Source: Lithospermum erythrorhizon
Lineage: Eukaryota; Streptophyta; Magnoliopsida; Boraginales; Boraginaceae
Reading direction: 5' to 3'
Assembly: GCA_019722365.1 (NCBI GenBank)
Contig: JADFUC010002313.1
Span: 1,116,001-1,180,000, forward strand
DNA length: 64,000 nt
Shown here: positions 49,508 to 61,369 of the stretch, in pieces
Numbering within the stretch: the first letter of the stretch is position 1
Layout: every line of letters starts with the position of its first letter
Position numbers and translations under genes: made by a program
The notes under the pieces: generated by a model
The model's input: the letters and a program-made list of their open reading frames with translations, nothing else
Told to the model about the DNA's origin: nothing
The model's database searches: none

Positions 49508-50520
49508 TTTCAAATCTCTGCAAAATATAAAACTAGATAAATATTGTATATATTGTATTATCAATCTTATAAATAAACAGCTTGTCACAAAATAAACAAA
49601 ACCATCCTTAAGAAAGGTAAATGAACAAATATTAAGTAGCAAACCAAAACCGTTAGACAATGTTAATGCCCAAATCTACATCACAAAAGGACCAAAATGT
49701 CGGAACTAATCCAAATAATGTAAAAGAAAATGAACATAATACTACAACATTATATTTCACACAGAAATAAAAGTATAAGCCCGAATAGACGAAGAGCAAT
49801 AAAACACCAGAATCGAACAAGACTTATCACACATACATAAAGCATATCACAAAAACGAGCCTACGATAACTAATCTCCGTCGGAAGGACACTTTCATTAG
49901 TTCAAAGTAAGACAATAGTCATCTAGATGAGCAAGAACACACAAAAAAACTCAAAAGTCGAAAAATAGAGAACATCAGTACATCACCACCACTAAATCAC
50001 TCAACAATCCCACATCACTCATTTCCACTTTTCTCATTATCAAAGACTATTAATCTGCAAAGTCATATCATCAGATTACTTTTTTCCAAAAGAGTTATCA
50101 AACATCTTACATAAAACCAAGATTAACACTCAAGAGCTCACAGAAACAGATAATCTACAAACCAACTAAACATTCTAACGAATAAGAGCAGTTTAATTAT
50201 ATTGTGATATATTAATAAAACAAGTTCAAACAAAATCAAAAAACCAAACTTTACATATTACATATAACATAATACATACATCTAATGGATAATATAACCA
50301 TTTATGGTAATTCAAGAAAACAAGAATATAGATTATAAATAACTAAAAAAATATTGGGCATAATAATATGAAGTTGGCTAACTTACACCAAATAAAAGAT
50401 GTTGGTGAGTTTGATAGGAGGTTGGCGTTATGGTTGGTACAAAACATAGAGCTCTGTGTGTGTTTGTTGTATCTTTGTACTAGTGTAGCTGGTGGCCACT
50501 CTCTCTCTACTGATTTTTTA
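49508..50520 (-). other. Probable leader exon and leader intron of the pyrophosphatase gene
   Basis: A TTTTGCAG acceptor sits at 49518, 11 bases before the ATG. A good donor (GTGTAAGT) occurs at about 50386, after a CA-rich, leader-like stretch (about 50387-50520). This gives an inferred leader intron of about 870 bp with no coding content, as is common in plant pyrophosphatase genes. An ATG inside the leader (near 50449) could open a short uORF. The transcript start is not defined. Confidence 0.4.
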
Positions 50521-51512
50521 TTTTTTTTCGGTAAGTGTGTACTAATTGACAATATTACTCTGTATTAGATTTGATATTATTTGATTTTATGTATTTATAA
50601 CGAATTATTTAATATTATTATCATTAAATATGATATTAATAAATTTAATATTATTAATTTCTAAATTAATCTTGGCACATTATAATGATAATAGTATGCT
50701 TGAGAAAAAATCGTAGGAAGAAATTAAGATTGAAGAGATCCGAGCATTCCTGTGGTAGTGATCACAAGTCGAGGTCCTTTCATATGATAATGGTTGATTT
50801 TATAGAAAAAAATCATAACGAGAGATTATTGCTATATTTCTATATACTTCTTCCATCAAAAAAAGATTGACATTAGATATATTATTTGTGTATAATTATC
50901 ATTACTTACTCTTAAATAAATAAATAGGTTTAAAATGTCAATCATAAAAAACTGGGAATTTTCTATAGAAGGGGTGAGTGTGTTTCTCTTGTGGACAATC
51001 ATAGCCTGACTATAGGGTGGTATACCTAAAACTTAAAGTTGTTGAGAATAAATTATGAATATTGTTTAATGTTCCCGTTATATGTGTTTTGTTTATTGAT
51101 TGTGACGATTATTGTTACCTCCAGGATATGATCATTTCCAATATTTTGCTACTCTAAATGTGCTTTATGCAACATTTTCACTTCCTATATGATTATGACT
51201 AGTGTTTGTGCAGTAAACTTCTGTAATTTAGTGAAACAACCTTAAATAACTACTCTTTTCAACATTAATTGTGTCTGATGTTGATGATCCTGAAGATGGA
51301 AAGGATAAAAACAATAGCCATGACTAAATTCAATCAATTTCATCCCTTGTGGGGTGTTATTATTCAATGTTTCAAACAAATCACTCTACCGCTCGCAATT
51401 CATACTCAGGTATCTTATGATTCTCACTCTGTCCTCTGCAGTTTCTGCTCGAGCGAAAAGAATAACAATATCACACATGAAACTATAAATACACATGATT
51501 AATGAACAATTA
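50521..51512. other. Intergenic, pyrophosphatase promoter and laccase 3' flank
   Basis: AT-rich with no recognisable gene. TTCTTCCATCAAAAAAAGAT near 50850 resembles a MITE end without a partner. Confidence 0.45.
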
Positions 51513-53697
51513 TCAACATGCTGGAAGATCTTTAGGGGGTGGCAAGACACTATGATCTGGTCCAGGTCCATTTTCTACCACAAATGCTGTTTTCAGTCCC
51601 CATCCAGTATGTAGCTCCAGGTGACAATGGAAAAACCATACCCCTGATAATTTGATCATGGGAATATTATTAAAATAATGTAATATGTCATTTCCAATTA
51701 CATTTGCTCCTCGATGATGAAGCATTCATAAAATGTTGCACATACCTGGATTATCTGCTCTGAATCTGATGGCAGTCCAACCACCTGTAGGAACACCAAC
51801 TGTGTTCCTCTCTGGAGGATCAATCAAGTTATATTTAGCAGGATCCTTTTTCTGGTCAAAGTTTCCGATTCCAGTTCCAACCACGAAGAAATTGTATCCA
51901 TGAAGATGGAATGGATGTGATTCAACTGTTAGTAAATTAGTATCTTGTAACACCAATTCAACTGTCGAATTAAATGCAATCTTGCTGATTCTTGTTCCAG
52001 TATTGGTCTTAAGATTGGCTGTCAGTGGAGCACCCGTGTAGTTAAAAGTGGTTTGGGGTCTATCTGGAAAATCAGTTGTAAATACCCCTTTCTTGTTTAA
52101 GTAATGAGCTTGGAGGAGCGCAGTTTGTGGCATCACGAAAGATATGTTGTTTAAAGAAGCTGTTAATCTTGTCCCATTAAGACAAGTAGGACATGAATTC
52201 ATTCCAAGTCCAATTGTGTAAAATAAGTGTCTATCAACCTTGAGAGGAACGTTGGCAGGGTACTTTTGGGAATTCAGGCTTCTCAGCTTCTTATTATAGC
52301 CTAAAGCGAAAGATGAATCATTTAGTGCAGGCAATTGTGAGAGAGAGGGGAGAACTGTTGTTGGAATGCCTTTGTATTGGAATATAGCTGTGGCAGTTTT
52401 GTTGTCTACTGCTAGAGGAGCATCCATAAAAACCCTCGCTGACATAAAATATCGCCCTGGAATCTGATCTGCACGAACAATAACGTTTGTAGTCTGTCCT
52501 GGAGCGATAAGCAGAGAAGATGTTGTGAATGGTTTTGTATAGACTGCATCGATCTCCACCACAGTCATTTTGTGTCCAGCAATACCGAAAAATAGCTCAT
52601 CGTTCAATGCAGAGTTTATGATCCTCAGGAGGTATGTTTTTCCTTTTTCCACTTCCATAGCAAAAGTGTCTGCATAGAAAGGTGATATTATAATTCTGCA
52701 GTTTTAGAGCATCGAAGAGAATCATTCTTAGTTACTAAAATAAAAGATCTGCCTTACGTTTCTCAGAACATGGGAAAAGCGGTCCAGCCTTTCCGTTGAT
52801 TGTGTGTGCATCAGAACTATTAGGAGGCAATCCCAACATATTTCCTTGCTTTTCTACTGCTTCAACATCTGCATTCCACCATTCACCTGCCAACCACGAT
52901 GGATTAGGTATCAAAAAGTAGAGGCAATCCTAACATATATTCTTGCTTCTTTTGTTAAAAAACAAGTGATATTATCATGTTGTAAGATTAGTTCTGCAGC
53001 GATAATATCTAGATGATGAATTGATGATCAACCTTACCTAGCAGAAGAACTTCTTCTCTATCTGGCTGTGGGAAAGGAAAAGGAGTTCCTTGTTGAGGCA
53101 TAATTACAATTGCACCATAAACAGTAGCTCTTAGCCAAAGAATATGTGCATGCCACCACAAGGTACCTCTTTGTCCTGTTACATTGAAGTCATATACATA
53201 GTTGTTACCAGTTTGGATTGGACACTGAGTTATGTAAGCCGGACCGTCTGCCCAACCATTTCGATATTGCTTCAATCCATGCCTGGAAATATTTTGTCAC
53301 ACATTGTTAGTTTATACTAAGTTGATTAAATTTTCCTGATTAAGGTTATATGCATACCAATGAATGGACATATTATATTGTGCATGGTTGGTGACATTGA
53401 TTTGAAGTCTATCCCCTTCTCTGACATATATTGTAGGACCTGGATACATCCCATTAACAGTAACAATTGGCTTTGCATGGCACAACCTACTCACATTTGC
53501 TACTTGAATCTGCAAATCCAGGAATTATCCAGTTGTGATTAAAGTGGTTATGAAGAAAATAATTGAATTGCTTTTATATAACAACTTACGTCGAATTGGT
53601 ACGTCTTAATGGCAGCCTCTGAAAGAACTGAAAAAAGGCAGAGCCCGACGATAACGAAGCTCATTAGACTAGAGAAGAAAGTTTTTAGATTTGCCAT
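51513..53697 (-). CDS. LAC: Laccase (multicopper oxidase), secreted
   Basis: This is an apoplastic blue copper oxidase that oxidises monolignols and other phenols. Six exons, the standard number for plant laccases: 53697-53590, 53509-53358, 53282-53038, 52886-52758, 52669-51746 and 51643-51513. They total 1689 bp, 562 residues, in frame throughout. The signal peptide is about residues 1-28. All four copper-binding boxes are present: SIHWHG (His86, His88), [15 protein letters not shown] and [12 protein letters not shown]. The residue in the axial type-1 copper position is Leu, typical of plant laccases. Several N-x-S/T glycosylation sites are visible. The end PPPKDLPAC is the conserved laccase C-terminus. 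The exact clade (LAC4, LAC11 or LAC17 type) is unclear. The usual miR397 target segment is poorly matched here (see findings). Confidence 0.95.
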
Positions 53698-53775
53698 TCT
53701 TCTTCTCAGAAATTAGTCGTTTCACTCCTCGAAAACTGCTCGAATCGATATGTTGAAAGACATATCTGTGGAACA

Positions 53776-53784
53776 TATATATAG
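53776..53784 (-). promoter_or_regulatory. TATA box of the laccase gene
   Basis: CTATATATATG on the minus strand lies about 80 bp upstream of the start codon. Confidence 0.6.
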
Positions 53785-54138
53785 ATGTTGGTAGCTATGA
53801 GAAGCTTGGAGGGAAAAGGTTGTGATTATGATTTATGATGCATGCATTATGCAGTAAGTTTGTTAATGGAGAGGGAATGGTGACCAATTAATTAGGTGGG
53901 TGAAGGTGAACTGTGCGCGTTGTGACTCAAGTCTTGTACGCAAAATACAGACAGAGACATGGAAGCTAAGGTAGAAAGACTAACGTAGAGATTTTCCATG
54001 CCACTTAGTTAAGCTAAGAAAACATTACATAACGAATTTATCAGTTTGAAACTTTGAATCATGCACCAATAAGTTGTCGAGTTAACTATAATGAATTAAA
54101 TGTTCAATTGTAAACAACAACATAAACATAAAATAATA

Positions 54139-54516
54139 CACCCTCCATCCCTAAATATTAGTCACTTTTAACTCAATTTATAAATTTCAATAGTTCTCAC
54201 TTTAACTTATTGTGATAGTAGAGGAAAGGAAAGAAAATTTGAATTTGTGAGATAAATTTAAAATTTTATTAAAATTAGTGCAAAATAATTAGTTTTCTTG
54301 ATGGAGAGCCCAGAGGCGTAGAGCGTTAGATACACTAAAATTTTGAAAGAATTATATTTTCTGTCAAAAATAAATTTTACCATTCGTTATTGAAATTAAG
54401 TTGTTAAGATCCTTCTAATTTTTTACGTATTTTTAACCCGTTGCATATAATATTAGTTATTCGCTCCTTATAAAGAATTTAGTTTAAATGGCTGAAACAA
54501 CGGATGGAAGGAGTAC
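54139..54516. mobile_element. Stowaway-like MITE, longer type
   Basis: The left end CACCCTCCATCCCTAAATAT and the right end GAAACAACGGATGGAAGGAG are roughly inverted, about 380 bp apart, with no coding content. Confidence is lower because the inner termini match poorly. Confidence 0.45.
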
Positions 54517-55056
54517 TACGAAACAAAAACATGTCAGGATATATAACAAGTGATCCAAGGGCAATGCCATATTTCCATGCACCAAAACAATATTTCTAGC
54601 TTGAAAATCTATGTTTTAATTTGGACCATGCTTTAAGTTGAGCTTTATATAGTCAAGGTAAAATGGAGTACATAAGGTTGTTAGCTATCTATAACCGAGT
54701 ATTAAAGAAGCTAAAGTTTGGCTTGAAAAAACTTGAAATTATTATTGAACTAAACTTATGCATCATGCATGACCATATTATACATTTATACTGTCTCAAT
54801 TTCTGAGTCTTTGAATTCGTCGTGGAATTGTAAATTTAGTATTTAATCATAATTCACAATTACTTTTAGTATTGCCCACAAGTGTTAACGTTTCAATAAC
54901 ATATTTCTTATATATTCTTGGATTTCGGATACAATGTCACTATATATATAGCTTCTTACCTTTCAAGTTAAAAGCTAATGTTACACACACACAAAAATTG
55001 ATGTTGAAAATAAAGTTAAACAAAACGCAAAATATGGCCAAATAAAAAAAAGAAAT

Positions 55057-55122
55057 CGCTAGAAGGCTCGAACCTCCGACCTTGTGGTTAACAGCCACAC
55101 ACGCTCTAATGACTATTCCAGC
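55057..55122 (-). pseudogene. tRNA-Asn(GUU) remnant
   Basis: On the minus strand the segment begins GCTGGAATAG, contains GGCTGTTAACCACAAGGTCG (anticodon GTT in its loop) and GGAGGTTCGAGCC, and ends TTCTAGCG. The acceptor stem halves still pair. The D-loop is shortened (AGTCATTAGAGC), the anticodon-stem 5' side has two extra bases (GTGTGTGG), and the 3' half of the T-stem is missing about four bases. At 66 nt it cannot fold normally, so it is a pseudogene or a tRNA-derived repeat head. Confidence 0.75.
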
Positions 55123-55656
55123 ACGTTAGTTTCCTTTACTTAAAATTGGTTTGAATTAAACATACAATCAGCATTAGTATCGCCGCCATATAAATAGTTT
55201 GGTTCTTATAAATTAAATAAACTACAATAATTTTATAGCAATGTCTTCTGCTACATGTATTTTTAAATCCCAGTTTGAAAATCTTTCATTTTTCTATTTT
55301 TTTAGCAGTTAGATCGTATATAAACTTCGATGACCGTGATATCTTTGTCATGATTGCTTTATTAAAAATTTTGTAATCACCTAGATGGGGAGCTCTACTA
55401 TATATAAAGAAAATAGGTATAGATAATTATTTGGCTTCACCAAATTTTTTTTTTCATTTGTACCTTTTTTGAACTTTAGACTTTTAAATTTAATTAATTT
55501 GAGGGTATTTTTGTAACTTTCATATAATTGGAAGTTACTATATATTTGAAATTTAAATAAGGAGTATAAATCAATATCTATCAATAACTTTTTATGTATG
55601 ACTTACAAGTCACAAAATTAGTATCATGTGATTTTTGTTTTATGACAAGAAAATTT

Positions 55657-55908
55657 TACTCCATCGTCACAAAGATTCAATACAGTTTTTGAGCTTTTTG
55701 TTTTAATAGTTGAACTTTGAAATTGTAAATACTTTTGTTTGTGTTTTATGATATTTTGGGAAAAAATATATCAATAAAAAATAAATTCTTTCCATTGATA
55801 TATTTTCATCAAGTATATAAAGCCTTGAAAAAATATCTACTGATTAGTTCAATTATGAAAAAGTAAAAAGTGAAAGTGGACGATCTTTATAGAGATGGAG
55901 GGACAATA
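55657..55908. mobile_element. Stowaway-like MITE
   Basis: The left end TACTCCATCGTCACAAAGAT and the right end ATCTTTATAGAGATGGAGGG are imperfect inverted repeats about 250 bp apart in TA-rich flanks. Confidence 0.6.
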
Positions 55909-58900
55909 TGATAGTCACTTATGATTTTTAAGTTATATATATAATTTTATTTTTAGTACATATTGATGTATGTCCGCCTTGACACGTGTATAAAATTACT
56001 AGTTAGATTTTATTTTAAGGTTGGAAACTCACCGACTGAGAGTCCTATCTTGCCACGTGTGGTTGAGGCTATACGTAGGAGGACTTTATTTTGATTATAT
56101 GTGAACATGCATGATATTATATCAAATTATTAAATAATTCTCTGATTTGACTAATTAACATCGAACACACATACTAGAACGGGTATTTTTTTCATTTCAA
56201 TTTAATTGAAAAATTTTATTTAACAAATAGTCAGTATGTTTTTGAAATAATAATTCATTAGTTTACCATTGTGCTTATATCAAAATATTAATAAAATTAA
56301 ATAATACACACTACACATTAATGACAAAGCATTAAAATAAATTAATTTTAAAATCAAAATTGAACATTTTTAATTAATAAATAATAAAATCTTCCAATTA
56401 ATTTTAATAGTATTAATTTTTTTGTCTTGATTACTATTGTTATTAATTATTAAATTTATTATAAGGGTGTTTATTTCGAGTAATTTTTTAGATGCTTATA
56501 AATTGATGTACAATTTCTTAACAAATCTTAGCCATTGGATGATCCTTTTTGATCAATAGGGTCAAGATTTAGTAGAATATTTAATACATTATTTACCAAA
56601 AATTGGAAGAAAAATTGCCTCTTATGATAGTTGCCTATACTAAATTGAGTTTTTTTTCATTTTTCCTTCCTTTTAGATTAGAGTTTATGGTTAGATGATT
56701 AATTTAATTTTGAACCTTCAACATAATTTTCTTCCTAATTATTCATCATTATGGAACAAAAAAAGCTCAAATCTTGATATAGTGGAGCTTCTTCTTCAAA
56801 TTACATGAGTATTAATGGTTATATATATATATATATTTTTTGTAATTATATATGGCTTACTAATGTCGAATTTGTTATGTTTGTAGTTTTTTGTCTAACA
56901 AGGATCGAGATGCTTTTTGAAGCTGATAATTCTATTAAATCACAGTTAGTTTGCTTCTTTTTTTTTTCAAATTTTGTTCATTTTAGTCTTTTTCATTTGT
57001 TTTCATGTATCTAATTCTGTATATTGTTTGTGTGAGTGCTCTACTAATCAAATCTCAATTTTGGGAACTTCTCTAGCGTCGGAGTAACTTATCATTTTTT
57101 TATATTATTTTCTATTATTTTACGTTTTGAGGGCTAATGATATAGAATATATGAATTTGTTCATGTGTTCTATACAATACCCGGTGAAATATTTCATGGT
57201 ATTACTTTTATGCATTAATAATCACATAGCGGTGTAGTCTAAATGATACATTTGTTTACATGTAAAGTCATGGAATGTTTATGTTGAGTTCTTTATTTGT
57301 GTGTAGATTTTCCTTACAAACTGATGATGTTTCAACTTGGAGTAATTTGGTGTTTGTTGACAACCGTAGGCATTTGATTTTATTCAACATACTTGGGTCG
57401 ATGGTTTTTGTCATACGATTTCTGGTAATGTCAAAAAAAAAAATAAGAGGTCAGCGTCACGACTACATTCCATTATTCATCTATATGGAATGTAGTAAGC
57501 AATGTGATAAATTTAAGAGGTGTTGGGTGTGAGCTAGTCATAAGAAGAGCATCTCTGACTGATTGTAGAAACTAACGTCGCGACTTCAAATGGATTGGGA
57601 TAAGTGTGGTTGTGTTATTACGAGTGGACGGACGTTCATGACCATGATTTGTTGATGTGGATAAAGTTCACCTAATGAAGAGTATATGGGCGTATTGGCT
57701 TGAGCATAAGGCTATGATTGATGTCCATGTGAAATATGGGATATCGGTAAGTGCACGTTTGATGCGTTACGGGGACACATGGCGGTGAATTGTTGATATG
57801 GGTTTTATGGAATTATTTATTGGAATTATGTAAGTTAGGTTAAGCACATGAAATGTTTCACGGAGATGCGATTAGTTATGTATAAATGGTTGAGAGATCA
57901 AGTTGTCGCGAAACCTGGTTTTTTCTACGACATTGAGATTGATGAGGAACGTCGTATCAAGACTATTTTTAGGATGGATGCTGTTATTATATCTGATTAT
58001 TCGAAGTTTGGTGATTTTGTTAGTTTTGATGACTACTCGGACAAATGATACTCGCAGCCATTAGGTAATCTCAATGCAATGTTTCTTGTTTTTGTGGTAT
58101 TAGATTCATTTGGCAATACCACTGCATCAAATACATATCATGGTATTGTCTTTAAAATGAATAACATGTCTTTTTCCTTTTATTGGCAGAGCATTTTCGT
58201 GGATTCAACCACCACCAAGTGCCGCGACGTTTTGGTCTTTGCTTATATGCGATAAGCGCCCGTCGTTGAAATGGATCTTTGAAAAGATTGTCGAATGCAT
58301 GAATTCAAACTCCCATCCATGCGGATCGAAGCTCCCTTGATTAAACTGGCGTCGGGGATATTTTTCTGAGTGTATTTCATGTTTTGTGTTCGTGGCATTG
58401 ATCAAAATGCCGAGAAAGCGATTGGTTCTTTAGGCGGCTACTGCACTGCTTGATTTTCTAAATCATTTAATTAGATATATGTCGATTCGGGTCGAATTTG
58501 AGTTAGGATGATAGCGAATGCTCAATACTTGTTTGATGGGAAGCCAACTCTACGTCATACTTGGATTTCCTTCGTATACAACTTCCGGAGCAGTAATTAT
58601 TGCGTAGGTGACTCAAGCATTCAGATGGGCAACAAATAACTTCAGTTAATGAACAAATTAATGCATTTTTCGTCATTACCTTAAATCGTCTATGCATGTA
58701 TCCGAATTGTTCACGTGCTTTTCATGCACTTCTTGATCTTCGGTGGAATAGCACAATAGTGACTTCCACGTATCGAGAGCAAATTCACCGAACAAGCTTT
58801 GATGCGGCCTTATGAACCGTACCGCCTCGCTCTTTACACCCTAACATGTTCAAGTTGATACAACAGGTATGGCTGGGATGACTTATACTATGGAGGTATG

Positions 58901-59036
58901 AGTTTTGATGTCTTTTTGATATTTCTTTAACACGTGATTTATCTTATTCTATATGTTATTTACTGCATTATTTTGTTGTGAACAACCTCAGGAGACATTT
59001 GATGTGGAGCAATATACTGTTTCTAGTTATAAGTAG

Positions 59037-59530
59037 TGTTAGCAGGATGGGTTTCGGCCAAGCGGGGCCAGGACGGGCAGTGGGCCAGAGCAAAACTCAT
59101 TTCGGTCCAAATATTCGGACGGACGGGCGGTAAAAATCGGCAGTTACCGGTTTATCAGAACGGTCGGTCCGATAGATCAGGGTATCAGCTTGAAACTAAT
59201 TAAGAAGTGAACATATTTACAAATCAAAATATGTTTTAAAATCAACAAATCAAACATATTTATATGAATTAAACCAAATAAAATTGAATATCTAATTAAA
59301 AAGTGAAAATATAAAAAAATCAAAAAATAGTAAAACCTGATCCGAAAATAATAACACAAAAAATTAACCAATATTTAGAAAATAATACTGAGGTAAAGAA
59401 TAATTCGAAAAATAACCACACGGATCGGTTTGGGTTCCCGGACCGGATCACTTTCGAATTCGGATCGATAATGAGACGGGGACGGATCGGGTTAATTTCG
59501 GTTAGTTGTTGAATAATGGTATTCGATTTC
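59037..59530. mobile_element. GC-rich patch, possible hAT-like fragment
   Basis: The stretch has GGGTTTCGGCCAAGCGGGGC, GGACGGGCGG and later GACGGGGACGGATCGGG, separated by AT-rich sequence. Such alternating GGG/CGG termini are known from some plant hAT elements, but inverted termini and target duplications are not evident. It interrupts the FAR1-like pseudogene. Confidence 0.25.
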
Positions 59531-59879
59531 AAATATTTTTGAAGATAACAAATTGTTTAATCGAACTAATCCGTTTCAGTGAACATGCTTCAGTTAATTC
59601 TTAATAATGTTCAAGCGCTTAAATGTTGTCGGGATGTTAGGAGGCTCATGGATGAGTACATCAAGCGCCAAAGCCTTTTGAGGCTCGTGGTCTTTATTGT
59701 CTATAGGCGTTTGTAAGGAAGCTACACTACAGTATATTGTCGTTTTAAATATGTGAGTAATGACTTTTGCGATTTAATCTAATTGTGTTTAAATCGATGG
59801 TCCGTAATTTCTAATCCGAAAGTATAAGTGATTCATGGTTAAGTCTCATACAAATAGTATTAATGCATTTAGTTTGAAA

Positions 59880-60820
59880 TTGGCGTGAAAGCGATCTTTT
59901 AGTTTAGAAAAGAATATTCCGAACCATGAGACCCCATCGAGAGGGTTCACGGTCGATGATCGAGACCTCTTCGAGACCCCACGGTCTCGATAGGATGCGA
60001 TGATCGAGACCACGACCTCTAGATAGGGTCTATACGAAACGAGCTTTTGACGGGTTGCCCTGCGATCCCGTCGATGGGCTCGTCGAGACGCAGTACCGAT
60101 AGAGGTCCGCGATGCGAACCGATAATTTTTGTGCGCAGCCCAAAACCTCTTCTTTTAAAAACAAAAACAACGTCTTTTGACCTAATTTTCGAGCATTCAA
60201 TTCATTGCAAACAAAAACGAAAGTCATAACTCACACATTTAATTGGCATTATCTTTTTGTAGAGAGTTTCCTAGTTGTATGATATTTCCAATTCTCAATC
60301 ATTTATTGTATTGAGTGAAATCATGTGTGGAAGCATAGGGTTGTTATTCTAGGTTAGTATGTGAAATCTGGGAGAGTATTCTTGGGTTCTACTAATCAAG
60401 GTCGATTAAGTGAAATCATAGCCGGGTAGCTTGAATTAAGCAGTGGAGGCTAGGTGTTTGATAATAGGCTTGAAAGAAGTTGCTTGTGTGTATTCAAACA
60501 TTTCTTCAAGTGCGATTATCTTTGCCAAAATCGAGGTTGGAAAGCTGACGATTCGGCGATAGGGGAACCGAAGCTAGATTAAATCGCGTGTATTGTTTCT
60601 CTTTCCTTGCTCTTTACTTTCAAGTAGTCTTTTATTGTGCTAATCAATTTGATTATTATATTGTTGACTAATTTTTTCTCGAGCTTGGGTTATAGATCTA
60701 TCACATTAATCTTTATTATCATTGTGTATTAATTCCGCGTTCTTAAGATTAAAACTGAAAAAAGTTAATATAAGACAAAAACCTTATTCGCCCCCCCTAC
60801 AGGTTAAATCTAGGCTAACA
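59880..60820 (+). mobile_element. LTR-like element, second copy (truncated or solo)
   Basis: The block contains the GAGACC-rich patch and ends with CCTTATTCGCCCCCCC and TAGGCTAACA at 60820. That end matches, in reverse complement, the start of the element at 27489 (TGTTAGCCTA, then AGAGGGTGAATAAAGG). No primer-binding site follows 60820, and no coding sequence is seen. The left border is not determined; 59880 is a rough estimate. Confidence 0.5.
59928..60115. repeat. GC-rich GAGACC-rich patch, second copy
   Basis: It contains GAGACCCCATCGAGAG, CGAGACCTCTTCGAGACCCC, GATCGAGACCACGACCTC and CGTCGAGACG. It is similar in motif and setting to 28796-28965, and no other part of the window looks like these two. 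Confidence 0.7.
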
Positions 60821-61369
60821 TGATTTTCGGACCGAGATTGACAGCGGACCAGTTTCAGTTCGCCAGTCCACAGAAAAATAGTTATGAGGTATGATAATTC
60901 TTTTTAGCTTATATTAATACCCCAAAGGACCATTGCATTGACTTTTATAAGATTCACTTGTATTTATTGTGTTGAATGGGAAACTATCCATATTTTAGCG
61001 GTTCACGTATATTGATTCTTGTTGAGTGTTGGAAAAATAAAATGGTCTTGAGAGGACTTTTTAGTTGAGGAAGAAATGATTCGACTAGATATGGAAGATC
61101 TTATATCAAATGTTTCCTATCATTTTTTGAAAGAATCCTTTGGTTGGCGATGTAGACATGTTTTTAAGAGTGATGGAGGTATATGAATGCGTTGGCAACA
61201 ATGAGTTTTGAAGAATTTCCAAATGAGTTTATACAGATCGATGGACACGTAGTTTTGCGAAACCTTATTTACAAATACCGGATATTTTACAAAAGTTGTT
61301 CCTTCTACGCATGATTCAACTATATACTTTATAGCAATACGGTTGAATCTTGGCACACGTTTATGCTAC

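Larger units (their letters stand above)
53785..57270. other. Intergenic, laccase promoter and AT-rich sequence
   Basis: No protein gene is recognised. The region contains two MITE-like elements and a tRNA-Asn remnant, listed separately. CACGTG occurs within GCCACGTGTGG near 56056, a G-box-like sequence with no gene attached. Confidence 0.45.
57275..61330 (+). pseudogene. FAR1/FHY3-type MULE transposase pseudogene, interrupted
   Basis: Fragments of a FAR1-related (Mutator-like) transposase occur in order on the plus strand but in changing frames. They are a KVHLMKS segment with GIS after it, like the end of the FAR1 DNA-binding domain (about 57640-57760); KPGFFYDIEIDEERRIKTIF and DYSKFGDFVSFD, the start of the MULE transposase domain (57900-58040); an NHHQVPRRFGLCLYA plus KWIFEKIVECM segment (58205-58300); a FCV-like segment matching the conserved Cys/His block (58370-58420); FDGKPTLRHTWISF (58535-58580); and, after an inserted block, ESFGWRCRHVFK, resembling the SWIM zinc finger (61130-61165), then RWTRSFAKPYLQIPDILQKL (61234-61295). 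Several frameshifts and stops separate them. The order and residues support the family; exact ends are uncertain. The LTR-like GAGACC block (about 59.9-60.8 kb) sits in the interruption. Confidence 0.75.

Noticed and set aside
59037..60820. A complete LTR running from TGTTAGC at 59037 to GCTAACA at 60820
   Set aside because: Flanking bases (AGTAG and TGATT) do not match as a target duplication, and the start is not shared with the other copy near 27.5 kb; the left border was left open.
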